A stretch of 64,000 bases of DNA from Vibrio sp. SS-MA-C1-2 (GCF_021513135.1 NZ_CP090981.1:1860001-1924000); one strand, 5' to 3'; counted from the first letter of the stretch, positions 54,024 through 64,000 are shown. The notes: generated by a model from the letters alone, not told the origin. Translations and numbers: made by a program.

Positions 54024-54371
54024 ATGAGTAATAAAATAGTAAAAAGGGAAGTGTTACTGACTTCTATTATCATTGTTGTAATGATATTTATCACAAACTT
54101 TGGTGATCAACCGTTATCAAAGAATTTGGCTGTTGTTGAAATACTAGTTATTATCAGTGGTTTATCTCTTCTACTGATATTTGAATCATTGGTCGCTTCT
54201 ATTGTTTTAGGTGGTGTATTAATGCTTAAATATTTCTATGAACTTTATTTAGGTATTAAATTTTCATTACTGTTTGAAATGCAATCTATTTTATTGCTGT
54301 CCATCTTTACAATAACACTTACTGTTATTATCTATGATAAATTAAAAAATAGAGATAAATTAATTAAGTAG
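54024..54371 (+). CDS. Hypothetical membrane protein
   Basis: 115 residues, four hydrophobic segments (VLLTSIIIVVMIFITNF, VVEILVIISGLSLLLIF, LVASIVLGGVLMLKYFY, SILLLSIFTITLTVIIY) and a basic tail. I recognise no family and there is no strong ribosome binding site (ACAAGG about 4 bases before the ATG is fair). It is convergent with anmK. Either a genuine small integral membrane protein or a recent orphan. Confidence 0.5.
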   Translation: MSNKIVKREVLLTSIIIVVMIFITNFGDQPLSKNLAVVEILVIISGLSLLLIFESLVASIVLGGVLMLKYFYELYLGIKFSLLFEMQSILLLSIFTITLTVIIYDKLKNRDKLIK

Positions 54372-54424
54372 TCATCATCCTTACTATATTTATGTAATGA
54401 CTACTCTGTAGATGTGCTTATTTT

Positions 54425-55594
54425 TTAATCGTTAGGGTAGATAACACCTAATGATGCAAGTTTCTTGGCGCCTGTCACCTCAGGAAGGTTACTTGATAGG
54501 TGATTAATTCTTCGATGAGCTAACCAAGCAAATGCCATTGCTTCCATATTATCAATATCGACACCTTTATCCTCTGTTGTTAATACGTTCCAATTGGGTA
54601 ACAGTTCAATAAGGCGTTGCATAATTAATGGGTTATGAGCTCCGCCACCACAAACTAATAATTCAGGTTTATCGCCAAACGTATATTTTTTGACATCATT
54701 AGCAATAGTCAAAGCAGTATATTCTGTTAATGTTCTTTGAATATCTGGCGCTGAGTAATGGCCAGTTTTTAAATGTGTCTCTAACCATTCTGGATTAAAC
54801 AGTTCTCTTCCTGTACTTTTGGGTGGTTGAAGTGATAAATAAGATTCAGATAATAAAGAATCTAGAAGTTGTTGATTAACCTTACCTTGTTTTGCTAATG
54901 TCGCGCTTTTATCGAAACTATTTCCTGTGATTTTTTGGCACCAGCTATCTAATAACATGTTACCGACACCGGTGTCATAACCAATGACGGGTTCATTTGG
55001 ACGAAGGACTGAGATATTTGCAATACCACCGATATTAAGTACAACGATAGATGAATCGATAGATTGAAATAGTGTTTGATGAAATGCAGGTACGAGAGGC
55101 GCACCTTGACCACCTAATGCCATATCTTTACGTCTGAAATCGGCTACGGTAGTAATGCCTGTTTGGGCTGCAATAATGTTAGCATCACCAAGTTGAATCG
55201 TGAATGGTGTTTGCCCCGTCGGTTGATGAAAAACAGTCTGTCCGTGATTACCTATAGCAGTAATATCAGCAGCTTGATAACCTGAATGTTTTAATAAAGC
55301 ATGAATCGCATCAGCATAAAGTTGACCCAGTAAATGGTCAATTTTTCCAATTGTCGGTAAGTCTGTCGGTTGACCAGTACAAATAGCAAGAAGTTGCTCT
55401 TTTAGGGCATCTGGCATAGGGTAATCTAGATTAGCAATAAGTCTTATTTGTTCATTTTCGACAGAGTCAGTAATTTGAGCTGAGTTCTTTTCTACCTCTT
55501 TATCAGGCTTTTGGTCACTGATCTCAGTTAAAACACAATCAACACCATCCATGCTAGTTCCAGACATAATACCGATATAAAGTTGTTTATCCAT
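54425..55594 (-). CDS. anmK: Anhydro-N-acetylmuramic acid kinase
   Basis: 389 residues, a complete AnmK. GIMSGTSMDGVDCVL is the N-terminal ATP loop, AIGNHGQTVFHQP and VADFRRKDMALGGQGAPLVPAFH contain the catalytic Asp region, and LNIGGIANISVL and LLVCGGGAHNPLIMQRL complete the sugar-kinase fold. It converts 1,6-anhydro-MurNAc from cell-wall turnover to MurNAc-6-phosphate in the cytoplasm. GGAG is 7 bases before the start. No murQ gene is beside it. It follows sdaA in the same direction, 222 bases away. Confidence 0.95.
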   Translation of the reverse strand: MDKQLYIGIMSGTSMDGVDCVLTEISDQKPDKEVEKNSAQITDSVENEQIRLIANLDYPMPDALKEQLLAICTGQPTDLPTIGKIDHLLGQLYADAIHALLKHSGYQAADITAIGNHGQTVFHQPTGQTPFTIQLGDANIIAAQTGITTVADFRRKDMALGGQGAPLVPAFHQTLFQSIDSSIVVLNIGGIANISVLRPNEPVIGYDTGVGNMLLDSWCQKITGNSFDKSATLAKQGKVNQQLLDSLLSESYLSLQPPKSTGRELFNPEWLETHLKTGHYSAPDIQRTLTEYTALTIANDVKKYTFGDKPELLVCGGGAHNPLIMQRLIELLPNWNVLTTEDKGVDIDNMEAMAFAWLAHRRINHLSSNLPEVTGAKKLASLGVIYPND

Positions 55595-55816
55595 TTCAAA
55601 TCTCCATCTTTTATTAACGACGTTTATTAACTGACTGTTGTTAAATCAATAATATAACTATTTTTAAGTCTAAATAAACTATAACAGGAGATCTTGATAA
55701 AAGGTATATACTCCAAAGGCTTTGGATATATAAAAAAATACCGCTCGCTTTTCTTAATGAATAAGAACTGAGAGTGGTATTAAAAATATATTATCGTTTA
55801 AAGGAGTTTATCAGCG

Positions 55817-57178
55817 TTAGCAGATAACCTTGATTGCTAACCCACCTTGAGAGGTTTCACGGTATTTTGCATTCATATCTTTACCTGTCTCTAACATAGT
55901 CTCAATCACTTTATCTAAAGAGACTCGAGGGCTAGAGGTACGACGTAACGCCATCCGTGATGAGTTAATTGCCTTCACTGCTGCAATACCATTTCGCTCA
56001 ATACATGGAACTTGCACTTGTCCTGCTACGGGATCACAGGTTAAGCCTAAGTTATGCTCCATCCCGATTTCAGCAGCAATACAGACTTGCTCAGGGCTTC
56101 CTCCCATTAATTCAGCTAAACCTGCAGCTGCCATTGAACAAGCAACTCCAACTTCACCCTGACAGCCGACTTCTGCACCTGAGATGGAAGCATTACGTTT
56201 GTATAAGGTTCCAATGGCGCCTGATGCTGCAAAATAACGGATATATTCTTGCTCTGTAACAGGGTGAATAAACTTGTTGTAATAAGCTAATACCGCAGGA
56301 ATAATCCCACAAGCACCATTAGTTGGTGCGGTAACAACACGTCCGCCTGCTGCATTTTCTTCATTGATTGCAAAAGCATACATATTAACCCAATCAATAA
56401 CTGCCATTGGATCGGTGGTTTGATGTTCGGTCGCTTTTAATTGTTGGAATAACGTCGGTGCGCGACGAGGGACTCTTAATGGCCCCGGCAATACGCCTTC
56501 TGTGGTTAAACCACGTTCTAAACATTCATTCATCGTCTGCCAAATGGCGGCAAAACGTTGTTTTAATTCTTTTCCACAATTAACAGACTCTTCATTTTTC
56601 ATCACAAGAGTACTAATTGATAACCCACTTTCATGACATTGAGCTAGAAGTTCGTCAGCAGTGGTGAATGGGTAGGGGATATCGCCATTAGTTGTTGTAC
56701 TTTTACCAAAATTCTCTTCATCTACAATAAAACCACCACCGATTGAGTAGTAAGTCTTAGAGTAGACAACTTGGTCATCGATCCAAGCGTGGATCTGCAT
56801 GCCATTTTCATGAAGTGAAAGATTAGAGTTGTGGAACTTCACTCCCTCTTCTATGGGAAACTCAACACTGTGTTGATAGCAAGTAATCTCTAGCTTCTGT
56901 TGTTGCTCAACACGCTTGATGATTGAGGGGATCTCATCAATCACAACAGATTCAGGGGTATTTCCAGCTAAACCAAGAATTGTTGCAATATCCGTATGGT
57001 GACCTTTACCCGTGAGAGAAAGTGAACCATAAATATCTGAAGTAATTTTAGTTATTTGAGTTAAACGTCCTTGATGATGCAGATCATCAATAAACTGTTT
57101 GCCTGCTTTCATAGGTCCGACAGTGTGTGAACTTGAAGGGCCGACACCAATTTTATATATATCAAATACGCTTATCAT
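55817..57178 (-). CDS. sdaA: L-serine dehydratase, iron-sulfur type
   Basis: 453 residues, single-chain form. The N-terminal domain begins [20 protein letters not shown]; the C-terminal catalytic domain carries [37 protein letters not shown] and [19 protein letters not shown] with the cysteines that hold the 4Fe-4S cluster. It deaminates L-serine to pyruvate through 2-aminoacrylate. It lies 104 bases downstream of the serine transporter sdaC in the same direction; a hairpin between them may reduce readthrough. Confidence 0.96.
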   Translation of the reverse strand: MISVFDIYKIGVGPSSSHTVGPMKAGKQFIDDLHHQGRLTQITKITSDIYGSLSLTGKGHHTDIATILGLAGNTPESVVIDEIPSIIKRVEQQQKLEITCYQHSVEFPIEEGVKFHNSNLSLHENGMQIHAWIDDQVVYSKTYYSIGGGFIVDEENFGKSTTTNGDIPYPFTTADELLAQCHESGLSISTLVMKNEESVNCGKELKQRFAAIWQTMNECLERGLTTEGVLPGPLRVPRRAPTLFQQLKATEHQTTDPMAVIDWVNMYAFAINEENAAGGRVVTAPTNGACGIIPAVLAYYNKFIHPVTEQEYIRYFAASGAIGTLYKRNASISGAEVGCQGEVGVACSMAAAGLAELMGGSPEQVCIAAEIGMEHNLGLTCDPVAGQVQVPCIERNGIAAVKAINSSRMALRRTSSPRVSLDKVIETMLETGKDMNAKYRETSQGGLAIKVIC

Positions 57179-57197
57179 TTTATTACCTAATCAATAA

Positions 57198-57231
57198 AGC
57201 CTCTTAACTCATCTTTGAAAGCTAAGAGGCT
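57198..57231 (-). terminator. Hairpin between sdaC and sdaA
   Basis: AGCCTCTTA pairs perfectly with TAAGAGGCT, followed on the minus strand by TTTATT. A partial terminator or processing hairpin within the sdaC-sdaA unit. Confidence 0.65.
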
Positions 57232-57282
57232 GGATAATATTCTTATTTTATTTATTTAACTAGCTGACTGACTAATATGTCA

Positions 57283-58536
57283 TTATAGCGCGCCGTAAAT
57301 AACCGAAGTGATTGCGCCGATACCACATAGAACCGTAAAGATTTGTACAGGTTTAGATGTCTTGAGTTTCGCCATTGCAGGGACTTTATTCATTGCAAAT
57401 ATAGGCAGTAAGAACAAGATTGCCGCAATCATTGGTGCGCCCATTGTCTCAATCATACCTAGGATGCTTGGGTTGATGATAGCAACAATCCAAGTTGTAA
57501 GAACGATGAAGATTAATGAACCTTTCTGAATTTTACTTACTGGCATTGCTGAGCGAGATTTAATTAGCCCCGTTAGACCTTCATGAGCACCAAGGAAATG
57601 ACCAAAGTAGCTTGAAGTAATCGCAGCAAGTGCAACGATAGGACCCAAGTAAGAGATAACGCCAGAATCATGAACGTTAGCTAAGTAAGAAAGAATACTA
57701 ATGTTTTGAGCTTTTGCTTCAGCAAGTTGAGCTGGGTTTAAAGACAATACAACAGAGAATACAAAGAACATCACGAAAACCATCAGCATAAGTGCAGCAC
57801 CGCCAGTAATACGGTCTGTTTTTTCTGCTGCTTGCTCACCATATTTTAGGCGTTGTTCTTTTGCGAACTGGCTGATGATTGGGCTGTGGTTAAATGAGAA
57901 CACAATGATTGGAATTGATAACCAAATAACGCTTGGCATTGTTGACCAGTCTGGTGCAACTTCCATCATTGAGGTGTTCCAATCTGGAATTAAGAATACA
58001 GAAAGTGCTAAAAGGATAAAGACAAGTGGATATACCATTGCTGACGTTGCTTTCAGCATCAGTTCTTTACCGAATAGAACACCCATTGTCATTAGTGCAA
58101 TTAAACCACCAGATAATAACCAACGAGGAATTGATTCCATACCGAACTGGTTAACTAAAAAAGAATCAACTGTGTTAGTGATACCTACACCGTAAATTAA
58201 AACAATTGGATAAATGGCAAAAAAGTATGCGAAAGTAATAATGTTTGCGCCAGTTTTTCCAAAATGTTCTTCAACAGTATCCGTGATATCTGCATTTTTA
58301 TCTTTAGCGGATAAAACGAAACGAGCCAATGATTTATGAGAGAACCATGTCATCGGAGCTGCGATTAGAGCAAGAATAACTAATGGCCAAAAACCACCTG
58401 CGCCCGCTTTAATTGGTAAGAAAAGAACACCAGCACCGACAGCGGTACCAAATAATGATAGACACCAAGTGATATCTTGATAGTTCCATTTGCTCGACTT
58501 TGCCGTTGAGTTAATAGTTGAAGTTGTAGAATTCAT
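57283..58536 (-). CDS. sdaC: Serine/H+ symporter SdaC (HAAAP family)
   Basis: 417 residues, eleven membrane helices. DITWCLSLFGTAVGAGVLFLPIKAGAGGFWPLVILALIAAPMTW is the diagnostic N-terminal helix of hydroxy/aromatic amino acid permeases of the SdaC/TdcC type; LSIPIIVFSFNHSPIISQFAKEQR and SYFGHFLGAHEG follow. It imports L-serine with protons for SdaA, encoded next downstream. No strong ribosome binding site is visible. Confidence 0.93.
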   Translation of the reverse strand: MNSTTSTINSTAKSSKWNYQDITWCLSLFGTAVGAGVLFLPIKAGAGGFWPLVILALIAAPMTWFSHKSLARFVLSAKDKNADITDTVEEHFGKTGANIITFAYFFAIYPIVLIYGVGITNTVDSFLVNQFGMESIPRWLLSGGLIALMTMGVLFGKELMLKATSAMVYPLVFILLALSVFLIPDWNTSMMEVAPDWSTMPSVIWLSIPIIVFSFNHSPIISQFAKEQRLKYGEQAAEKTDRITGGAALMLMVFVMFFVFSVVLSLNPAQLAEAKAQNISILSYLANVHDSGVISYLGPIVALAAITSSYFGHFLGAHEGLTGLIKSRSAMPVSKIQKGSLIFIVLTTWIVAIINPSILGMIETMGAPMIAAILFLLPIFAMNKVPAMAKLKTSKPVQIFTVLCGIGAITSVIYGAL

Positions 58537-59057
58537 AAATTGATTCTCGTTTGAGGTTGATTACTTAACAGGTGCGGATTTTTGCACTTAATTGCGTATA
58601 AAAATGGGATCTTAGTCACATGAAATGTTCAGTGATTAAATTTAAAAGAAAAGCGCTGCTTAAGTCACACAATAGCCCTAGCTGAACTGATTTTAAGTAT
58701 TAGAAAAACTAATTCGATATTTTCTGTTTTGATTTCTTGTTGTCGTGTGTGAATAAGGGTGTTGCAATGTTAAAATTATGATTTTTATCTTTTTAGACTA
58801 AAAGATAAAAACTCGATAATAAGAGTGAAAACTTAGTTATTATTTATACGAGGGGAAAATAAGTCAATTTAGGTTAATTTTCGAACGAAATAACGGTATT
58901 AAAAGTAAGGTTACCTATAAAGAGTAGTGCGAGTTTATAACAAAATATATTAATATAGCGGTGGTAAAACAGACAGTTTGAAAGGTAGATTGCTATTCAT
59001 ATTTAAAGTCTACTTATATGATCTTTAATTTCTATATATTTTATATTTGAGGCTTTG
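58537..59057. other. Intergenic region between divergent sdaC and D-lactate dehydrogenase-type gene
   Basis: 521 AT-rich bases that must contain both promoters. I see no gene, repeat or clear operator. Note ATCTTTTTAGACTAAAAGAT near 58786-58805, an almost perfect palindrome that may be an operator. Confidence 0.45.
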
Positions 59058-61868
59058 ATGACAAATTCAATTCTTGCCAACACGTTAAAAAGTGTCTTGC
59101 CAGCTAATTCTGTAGAAGACAGCTACTCTCGCCGTTATGCATGGTCTACGGATGCCAGTTATTTTCGAATTGTGCCTGAAGTTGTGGTTACAGCGAATTC
59201 CCCAGAAGATATTTTAAAGCTGTTACGCGTTGCTAACCGTTTTGAAAAAGGGGTAACATTCCGAGCTGCGGGGACCAGTCTTTCTGGTCAAGCGATTGGT
59301 GAAGGTATTTTAGCTCGTTTAGGTTACGATGGCTTCCGCAAGATTGAGATGAATGACGATGCATCGATGGTTTCATTAGGCCCTGCAGTGATTGGCAATG
59401 AAGCAAATATAGCACTTGCACCATTTGGTAAAAAAATTGGCCCAGATCCAGCGACATTAAAAGCGTGTATGATCGGGGGTATTGTCTCTAACAATGCGTC
59501 TGGTATGTGTTGTGGGACTCACCAAAACAGTTATCAAACCATCGCATCATTAAAATTAATTTTTGCCGATGGATCGCGTTTAGATACCGGAAATGAGCGT
59601 TCAAAACTGCATTTTGCACAACGTCATCCTCAATTACTGACTCAATTAGTCACGTTAGCTAAAAACGTTAAATCAGATCCTGAACTTACGGCTCGTATTG
59701 CGAAAAAATTCTCAATCAAAAATACCACCGGTTATAGTATTAATGCATTAATCGACTTTACCGATCCTTTTGATATCTTAAACCATTTAATTATCGGTTC
59801 AGAAGGGACATTAGCATTTGTCGAAGAAGCAACCTATAACACCGTTGAAGACGCGCCTTATAAAGCAACAGCACTAGCAGTTTTTGATTCAATGGAATTA
59901 GCATGTAGTGCAGTACCATTCTTAAAGAAAACACCTGTTGCAGCAGTAGAACTACTGGATTGGCCATCTATTGTGGGTGTGATGGGCAAAGATGGAATGC
60001 CCGATTGGTTAGATACATTACCAGAAGGTTCAACGGTACTATTAATTGAAACCCGAGGTAATGCACTCGTCGAAATTAAACAACAAACGAAAGAGATTCT
60101 AGCATCTATCGATCAAATTCCAGTATTACGTCCGACTGAGTTTAGTGATGATCCTGATGTTTACACACCGTACTGGGCTATGCGTTCAGGTATTTTTCCA
60201 ATCGTCGGTGCTGAACGTCCACTTGGTAGTTCAGTGATTATTGAAGATATTGCTTTCCAAGTTGAGCATCTTGCAGCTGCAGCAAAAGATCTTGCTGAAC
60301 TGTTTGAGAAGTATGGCTACCACGGTGGTTGTATGTATGGACATGCGCTAGCGGGTAACTTCCATTTTATTATTACACCAAGCTTTAATACAAAAGCCGA
60401 TCAAGAAAATTTTGACCAATTTATGCAAGAAGTGGCAACGATCGTTATTGATAAATATGATGGTTCAATGAAAGCTGAACATGGAACAGGTCGTGCAGTA
60501 GCCCCTTTTGTGGAGCAAGAGTGGGGAGAAAAAGCTTATCAAATCATGCAGAAAATTAAAAATATCTTTGATCCTAAGGGTATTTTAAATCCGGGTGTTA
60601 TTTTAAATAATGATCCTAAATTGCATGTGAAAAATATGAAATTAACAGGAATTGTTGATGAGCTGGTGGATAAATGTATTGAGTGTGGATTTTGTGAATC
60701 AAATTGTCCAACGCGCGCATTTACCATGACGCCTCGCCAACGTATTACCACGTTACGTGAAATCAACCGTCTTAAACAAGAGGGGCTGCACAGTGAAGCA
60801 GAGGCACTCGCCAGTGAATCACACTATGATGTTGTTGATACTTGCGTTGGTTGCCAGCTTTGTTTTACCCACTGTCCCGTCGATAACAATACGGGACAAC
60901 TTGTTCGTACATTAAAACAGGTTGAATTAGAGAACAAACCTGTACAACAGAAGTCGTTGGATCTTCAAGCTAAGCATTATAACTTAGTCAATACAGCAAC
61001 CAATGTTGGCTTTAAAGCGATCAGAGGAGTGCACTCTGTATTAGGTGATAATGCAACCGATCAGTTGATGAAATTAGCTCGCTCTGTTTCTAGTGGTGTT
61101 CCCGCGTGGACCGCTGACTTCCCAACAGGAAGCGTTGTACCAAAATCATCAGTAACAGGAGAGAATAAACCGGTTGTTGTTTATTTCCCATCTTGTGGTA
61201 CTCGCACTTTTGGGGCGACTAAAAAAGATAAAGATAATCGCGCTCTGCCCGAAGTGATGGTTAATTTAATGGAACGTGCAGGTTATGAGGTTCGTGTGAT
61301 CGATAATGCACGTAAACTATGCTGTGGCCAGATTTGGGAATCAAAAGGTGACTTTACTAATGCTGACTTGAAGCGCGATGAGTTAATGGATCAATTTGAA
61401 CGCCAAACGGAAAGTGGGCGCTACCCGGTGGTGATTGATGCAGCATCTTGTACTCATAGTGCGTTAAAAAAACATCGTGAAAATCTTGTGGTATTAGATG
61501 CCGTTGAATTCTTACACGATCACTTGTTAGATAAGTTAATGATAACACCGAGAAACACGGCTATTTCCATGCATATTGGTTGTTCTGCTCAACATTTAAA
61601 TCTGGAGAGTAAACTCATGGAAATTGCGAATCGTTGTACGGATTCTATCTTTAGACCGAAAGGGATTTCTTGTTGTGGCTTTGCTGGAGAGAAGGGATTT
61701 TATCAACCTGAAATCAACGCAAATGCTCTTCGGACACTCAAAGCGCAGTTACCTAAAGAGGTGAAAGAGGGATACTACGCTAACCGTATGTGTGAATTAG
61801 GGTTAACTCATCACTCAGGCATCTCTTATCGCCATATCGCCTATCTTCTTGACGAGTGTAGTCAATAA
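59058..61868 (+). CDS. FAD/Fe-S oxidoreductase, D-lactate dehydrogenase (Dld-II) type
   Basis: 936 residues in three parts: a VAO-type FAD domain (FRAAGTSLSGQAIGEGIL, IVSNNASGMCCGTHQNS, LIIGSEGTLAFVEEATY), an 8Fe-8S ferredoxin module (CIECGFCESNCP about 535; CVGCQLCFTHCPVDN about 600), and a C-terminal CCG domain pair (PSCGTRTFG, CCGQIWESKG, CCGFAGEKGF). This matches the Dld-II enzyme of Shewanella and relatives, which oxidises D-lactate to pyruvate and feeds electrons to the quinone pool at the inner membrane. Other members oxidise D-2-hydroxyglutarate. GAGG precedes ATG 59058. It is divergent from sdaC. Confidence 0.88.
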   Translation: MTNSILANTLKSVLPANSVEDSYSRRYAWSTDASYFRIVPEVVVTANSPEDILKLLRVANRFEKGVTFRAAGTSLSGQAIGEGILARLGYDGFRKIEMNDDASMVSLGPAVIGNEANIALAPFGKKIGPDPATLKACMIGGIVSNNASGMCCGTHQNSYQTIASLKLIFADGSRLDTGNERSKLHFAQRHPQLLTQLVTLAKNVKSDPELTARIAKKFSIKNTTGYSINALIDFTDPFDILNHLIIGSEGTLAFVEEATYNTVEDAPYKATALAVFDSMELACSAVPFLKKTPVAAVELLDWPSIVGVMGKDGMPDWLDTLPEGSTVLLIETRGNALVEIKQQTKEILASIDQIPVLRPTEFSDDPDVYTPYWAMRSGIFPIVGAERPLGSSVIIEDIAFQVEHLAAAAKDLAELFEKYGYHGGCMYGHALAGNFHFIITPSFNTKADQENFDQFMQEVATIVIDKYDGSMKAEHGTGRAVAPFVEQEWGEKAYQIMQKIKNIFDPKGILNPGVILNNDPKLHVKNMKLTGIVDELVDKCIECGFCESNCPTRAFTMTPRQRITTLREINRLKQEGLHSEAEALASESHYDVVDTCVGCQLCFTHCPVDNNTGQLVRTLKQVELENKPVQQKSLDLQAKHYNLVNTATNVGFKAIRGVHSVLGDNATDQLMKLARSVSSGVPAWTADFPTGSVVPKSSVTGENKPVVVYFPSCGTRTFGATKKDKDNRALPEVMVNLMERAGYEVRVIDNARKLCCGQIWESKGDFTNADLKRDELMDQFERQTESGRYPVVIDAASCTHSALKKHRENLVVLDAVEFLHDHLLDKLMITPRNTAISMHIGCSAQHLNLESKLMEIANRCTDSIFRPKGISCCGFAGEKGFYQPEINANALRTLKAQLPKEVKEGYYANRMCELGLTHHSGISYRHIAYLLDECSQ

Positions 61869-61917
61869 TCAACTTAAATTAAGCGGTGTTATTCACTGCT
61901 TTTAGATTTGGATTTAG

Positions 61918-61976
61918 ATAAACCCATTGCTTATTGATCTTAAGTTAGTCATAAGTTGTGGGTTTATATTTTTTTG
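61918..61976 (+). terminator. Rho-independent terminator
   Basis: ATAAACCCA pairs with TGGGTTTAT across a 32-base loop, which can itself fold, followed by a run of T's. 50 bases after the dehydrogenase stop. Confidence 0.75.
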
Positions 61977-62090
61977 TCAGATTTAAATGACATCTTTATT
62001 TTTTGAAGTGAATAATTATTGATAATTTTCTTTTTGAATTAGTGTGTATATGTAATGGATGAAAATAAACGTTATTTAAGGCAAATACAC

Positions 62091-62219
62091 TATACCTAAA
62101 GTAATTGGAGTTGCTAGTAGGCGGCAAGTGAGTGAGGCCCCATGAGTATAGGTGTACTCTATGATTGGGGCGAACGAATACAGCCAACAACCTAGCGACT
62201 TCAAGTTTGAAGGGTATAT
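62091..62219 (+). repeat. ERIC-type repeat, near-consensus copy
   Basis: Full length (TATACCTAAAGTAATTGGAG to CTTCAAGTTTGAAGGGTATA). Differs from the copy at 42129 at four positions by hand count. Confidence 0.95.
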
Positions 62220-62460
62220 ATAACTAATTGCTGATATAACGATTGAATTATGGTTAATTATATAGCATGTCGTCTAATTAATCAGCGATATTGACCTTGT
62301 TTTGTTATTTATATGCTATTTTGTTGTTATTGTAAAAATGATGTGGTAAAAGTAATTATTAAAAATAAATTCAATTATTATGAATAGTTAATCGAAATAG
62401 ATCTGATGACCGATCTCATTTAGTTAGCAATTTTAATCAATTGGAAAACAACATGTTTAA

Positions 62461-64000
62461 ATGGAATTTGAAGTTATGGATTACTTTTTACCTTTGGCGC
62501 CTTCTCTACTGGCGTTATTTTTAGCGTTTACTACTAGGCGAGTGATATTATCCTTGTTTAGTGCTGTATTATTAGGTTCTTTGATTGTACACGGCTTTGA
62601 CCCTGTTCCTTCTGTGGTTGGGGTTTATAAAGAGGGGATCTTTAATCAACTGAATGGCAGTAATGCTCAAATCGTGATCGTGATTACGATTATTTCTGGT
62701 TTTGTCTATCTTTTAGAATCTTCAAAATCGATGACTGCGTTCTCTTCTGTAATTACTAAATATGTCAGTACCCCAGCTAAATTAAAGTTTGGCACTTTCT
62801 TTTCTGGTCTTGCTATCTTCTTTACCGATTCAGGAAACTCGCTCATTCTAGGGCCGATTTATCGTCCAATTTATGACAAAATGAAAATCTGTCGTGAAAA
62901 GTTGGCATTAATTATTGATTCTACATCATCTCCTGTTTGTGTTTTGATCCCGATTATTAGTTGGGGTGTTTACTCGATGGGATTAATGGAAAAGGCGTAT
63001 AGCAGCGTTGGGTTAGAAAAAGATGGTTTAACCCTCTTTAAAGAAGTGTGGCTATTCCAGTTCTATCCTCTATTAACTCTAGTCGGCATTTTCTTCATTA
63101 TTCTTTTTGGTGTGAACCTTGGGAAAATGCGAGATGCACAAAAAGTTACTGATAGTGGTGAATTAGATTTAGATAAAGTGATGAATGCGAAAAGTGGCAA
63201 TAAAGTTGCAGAGAAAGATCCTGCAATTAACTACTCGGCAGTCGCACATTCTGGTGCAAAAACCATTGCAATTGCCCTTGGCTCGTTGTTCGTCTCTATG
63301 TTGGTGATGTTTATCTACTTTACCCAAGGTGAACCGGGTTCAAGTGAAGCAAGATTGGTTGGTTCTGAAATTCGTACTTCACTTGCTATCTCATATTCAC
63401 TGGCTTCTTTAATTACGATTGCAACACTATCTTATTTCAAGATTCAATCGATGGCTCACTCTTCTGAAAAGTTTTTCAAAGGAATGGGGAATATCATTAC
63501 AATTATCTGTATCTTAATTTTGGCATGGACATTAAGTGATATTCTAAAAGAGTTAGACACAGGCGCGGTAATTGCTACGATGCTTAAAGCGCTGCAATTT
63601 CCACCGTGGTTATTAGCGAGTACAATCTTTATTATTGGTGCATTTTTGTCAATAGCGACAGGCTCATCGTGGGGAACGTTTGCTATCTTGATCCCAATTG
63701 TTGCGCCGATTGCTTATCATATTGATGCCAGTATTATTATCTGTTTTGGTGCCGCGTTAAGTGGAGGACTGTTTGGTGATCACTGTTCACCTATTTCAGA
63801 TACAACCGTCTTATCATCAATGTCATCGGGTGTTTCACATATTAGTCATGTAGAGACGCAAATGCCCTATGCGTTAACAACCGCATTTTTCAGTTTTATC
63901 GGCTTTATTGTTGCCTCTTTAACCAATTCAACAATGACAGTGGCCATCATGGCGGTTTTACTTGGTAGTTTCTACTTCTTCTATTCTAAAATTAAAAATC
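62461..64000 (+). CDS. NhaC-family Na+/H+ antiporter (partial, 3' end outside window)
   Basis: Open from ATG 62461 (or ATG 62476, MDYFLPLAPSLLALFLAF) to the right edge, at least 513 residues. The conserved NhaC features are present: FTDSGNSLILGPIYRPIYD, DSTSSPVCVLIPIISWGVYS, ATGSSWGTFAILIPIVAPIAYH and GALSGGLFGDHCSPISDTTVLSSMSS with the charged residues expected in the transport path. Family members exchange Na+ for H+ or are amino acid or malate/lactate antiporters. Its position after a D-lactate dehydrogenase-type gene allows a role in organic acid transport, but an ERIC element and a terminator separate the two. Confidence 0.85.
   Translation, partial: MEFEVMDYFLPLAPSLLALFLAFTTRRVILSLFSAVLLGSLIVHGFDPVPSVVGVYKEGIFNQLNGSNAQIVIVITIISGFVYLLESSKSMTAFSSVITKYVSTPAKLKFGTFFSGLAIFFTDSGNSLILGPIYRPIYDKMKICREKLALIIDSTSSPVCVLIPIISWGVYSMGLMEKAYSSVGLEKDGLTLFKEVWLFQFYPLLTLVGIFFIILFGVNLGKMRDAQKVTDSGELDLDKVMNAKSGNKVAEKDPAINYSAVAHSGAKTIAIALGSLFVSMLVMFIYFTQGEPGSSEARLVGSEIRTSLAISYSLASLITIATLSYFKIQSMAHSSEKFFKGMGNIITIICILILAWTLSDILKELDTGAVIATMLKALQFPPWLLASTIFIIGAFLSIATGSSWGTFAILIPIVAPIAYHIDASIIICFGAALSGGLFGDHCSPISDTTVLSSMSSGVSHISHVETQMPYALTTAFFSFIGFIVASLTNSTMTVAIMAVLLGSFYFFYSKIKN

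Larger units (their letters stand above)
61869..62460. other. Intergenic region with terminator and ERIC element
   Basis: 592 bases: a terminator for the dehydrogenase (61918-61976), an ERIC copy (62091-62219), then about 240 AT-rich bases leading to the antiporter gene. No further gene seen. Confidence 0.6.

Noticed and set aside
55699-55730. Possible tiny ERIC remnant (GGTATATACTCCAAAGGC)
   Set aside because: Only a few bases resemble the element ends; too short to separate from chance.

Overview
The window looks like a chromosomal segment of an AT-rich marine gammaproteobacterium of the Vibrionaceae, most likely Photobacterium or a close relative. This is inferred from gene content (sdaC-sdaA, nupC-deoD-guaD, a heme-type cis/trans fatty acid isomerase, a second DnaK next to IbpA) and from about 18 copies of a ~128-bp ERIC-type intergenic element ending in AACTTCAAGTAAGAAGGGTA. 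No rRNA, tRNA, CRISPR array, insertion sequence or prophage was found. Both ends cut through genes.

Layout. 0-5 kb: two overlapping SnoaL/NTF2-like genes, a sodium/solute symporter and the 3' remnant of a GH20 hexosaminidase. 5-9 kb: a frameshifted SYLF (YSC84) protein and an ibpA-dnaK heat-shock pair; the ibpA leader carries a hairpin matching ROSE RNA thermometers. 9-24.6 kb: a transporter-rich metabolic region with a fumarase-superfamily lyase and DcuC-type carrier, an RpiR regulator, an intact TAXI-TRAP system, a frameshifted MFS carrier, a second Na+/solute symporter, a universal stress protein, a TRAP permease fused to a gutted binding protein, and an NhaC-type antiporter. 24.7-34.3 kb: mixed genes (GH32 sucrose hydrolase, broken NfeD gene, lipoprotein, YdjM-like protein, V/P-repeat secreted protein, Cti isomerase, DUF547 protein).

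34.7-44.7 kb is the most coherent region. Two leftward units (M24 peptidase + DMT exporter; EutA-like racemase-family protein + DMT exporter + M20 amidohydrolase) flank a rightward unit (PAS/HTH regulator, RidA, diaminopropionate ammonia-lyase, homocysteine S-methyltransferase). The promoter regions of the two leftward units share a 51-bp block (42 of 51 identical by hand count), which points to one regulon. I infer a catabolic module that releases an amino acid, perhaps 2,3-diaminopropionate, and converts it through 2-aminoacrylate to pyruvate, with RidA clearing the enamine. The substrate is unknown.

44.9-49.2 kb is purine salvage (YeiL-like regulator, guanine deaminase, DeoD, NupC). 49.7-64 kb holds an orphan sugar-binding protein, a probable small RNA gene on the minus strand, a lipoprotein amidohydrolase, anmK, the serine catabolic pair sdaC-sdaA, a large FAD/Fe-S D-lactate dehydrogenase-type enzyme and an NhaC-type antiporter cut by the right edge. 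ERIC-like elements lie only between genes, often inside what look like operons, and some copies are nearly identical, so the family may have moved recently.
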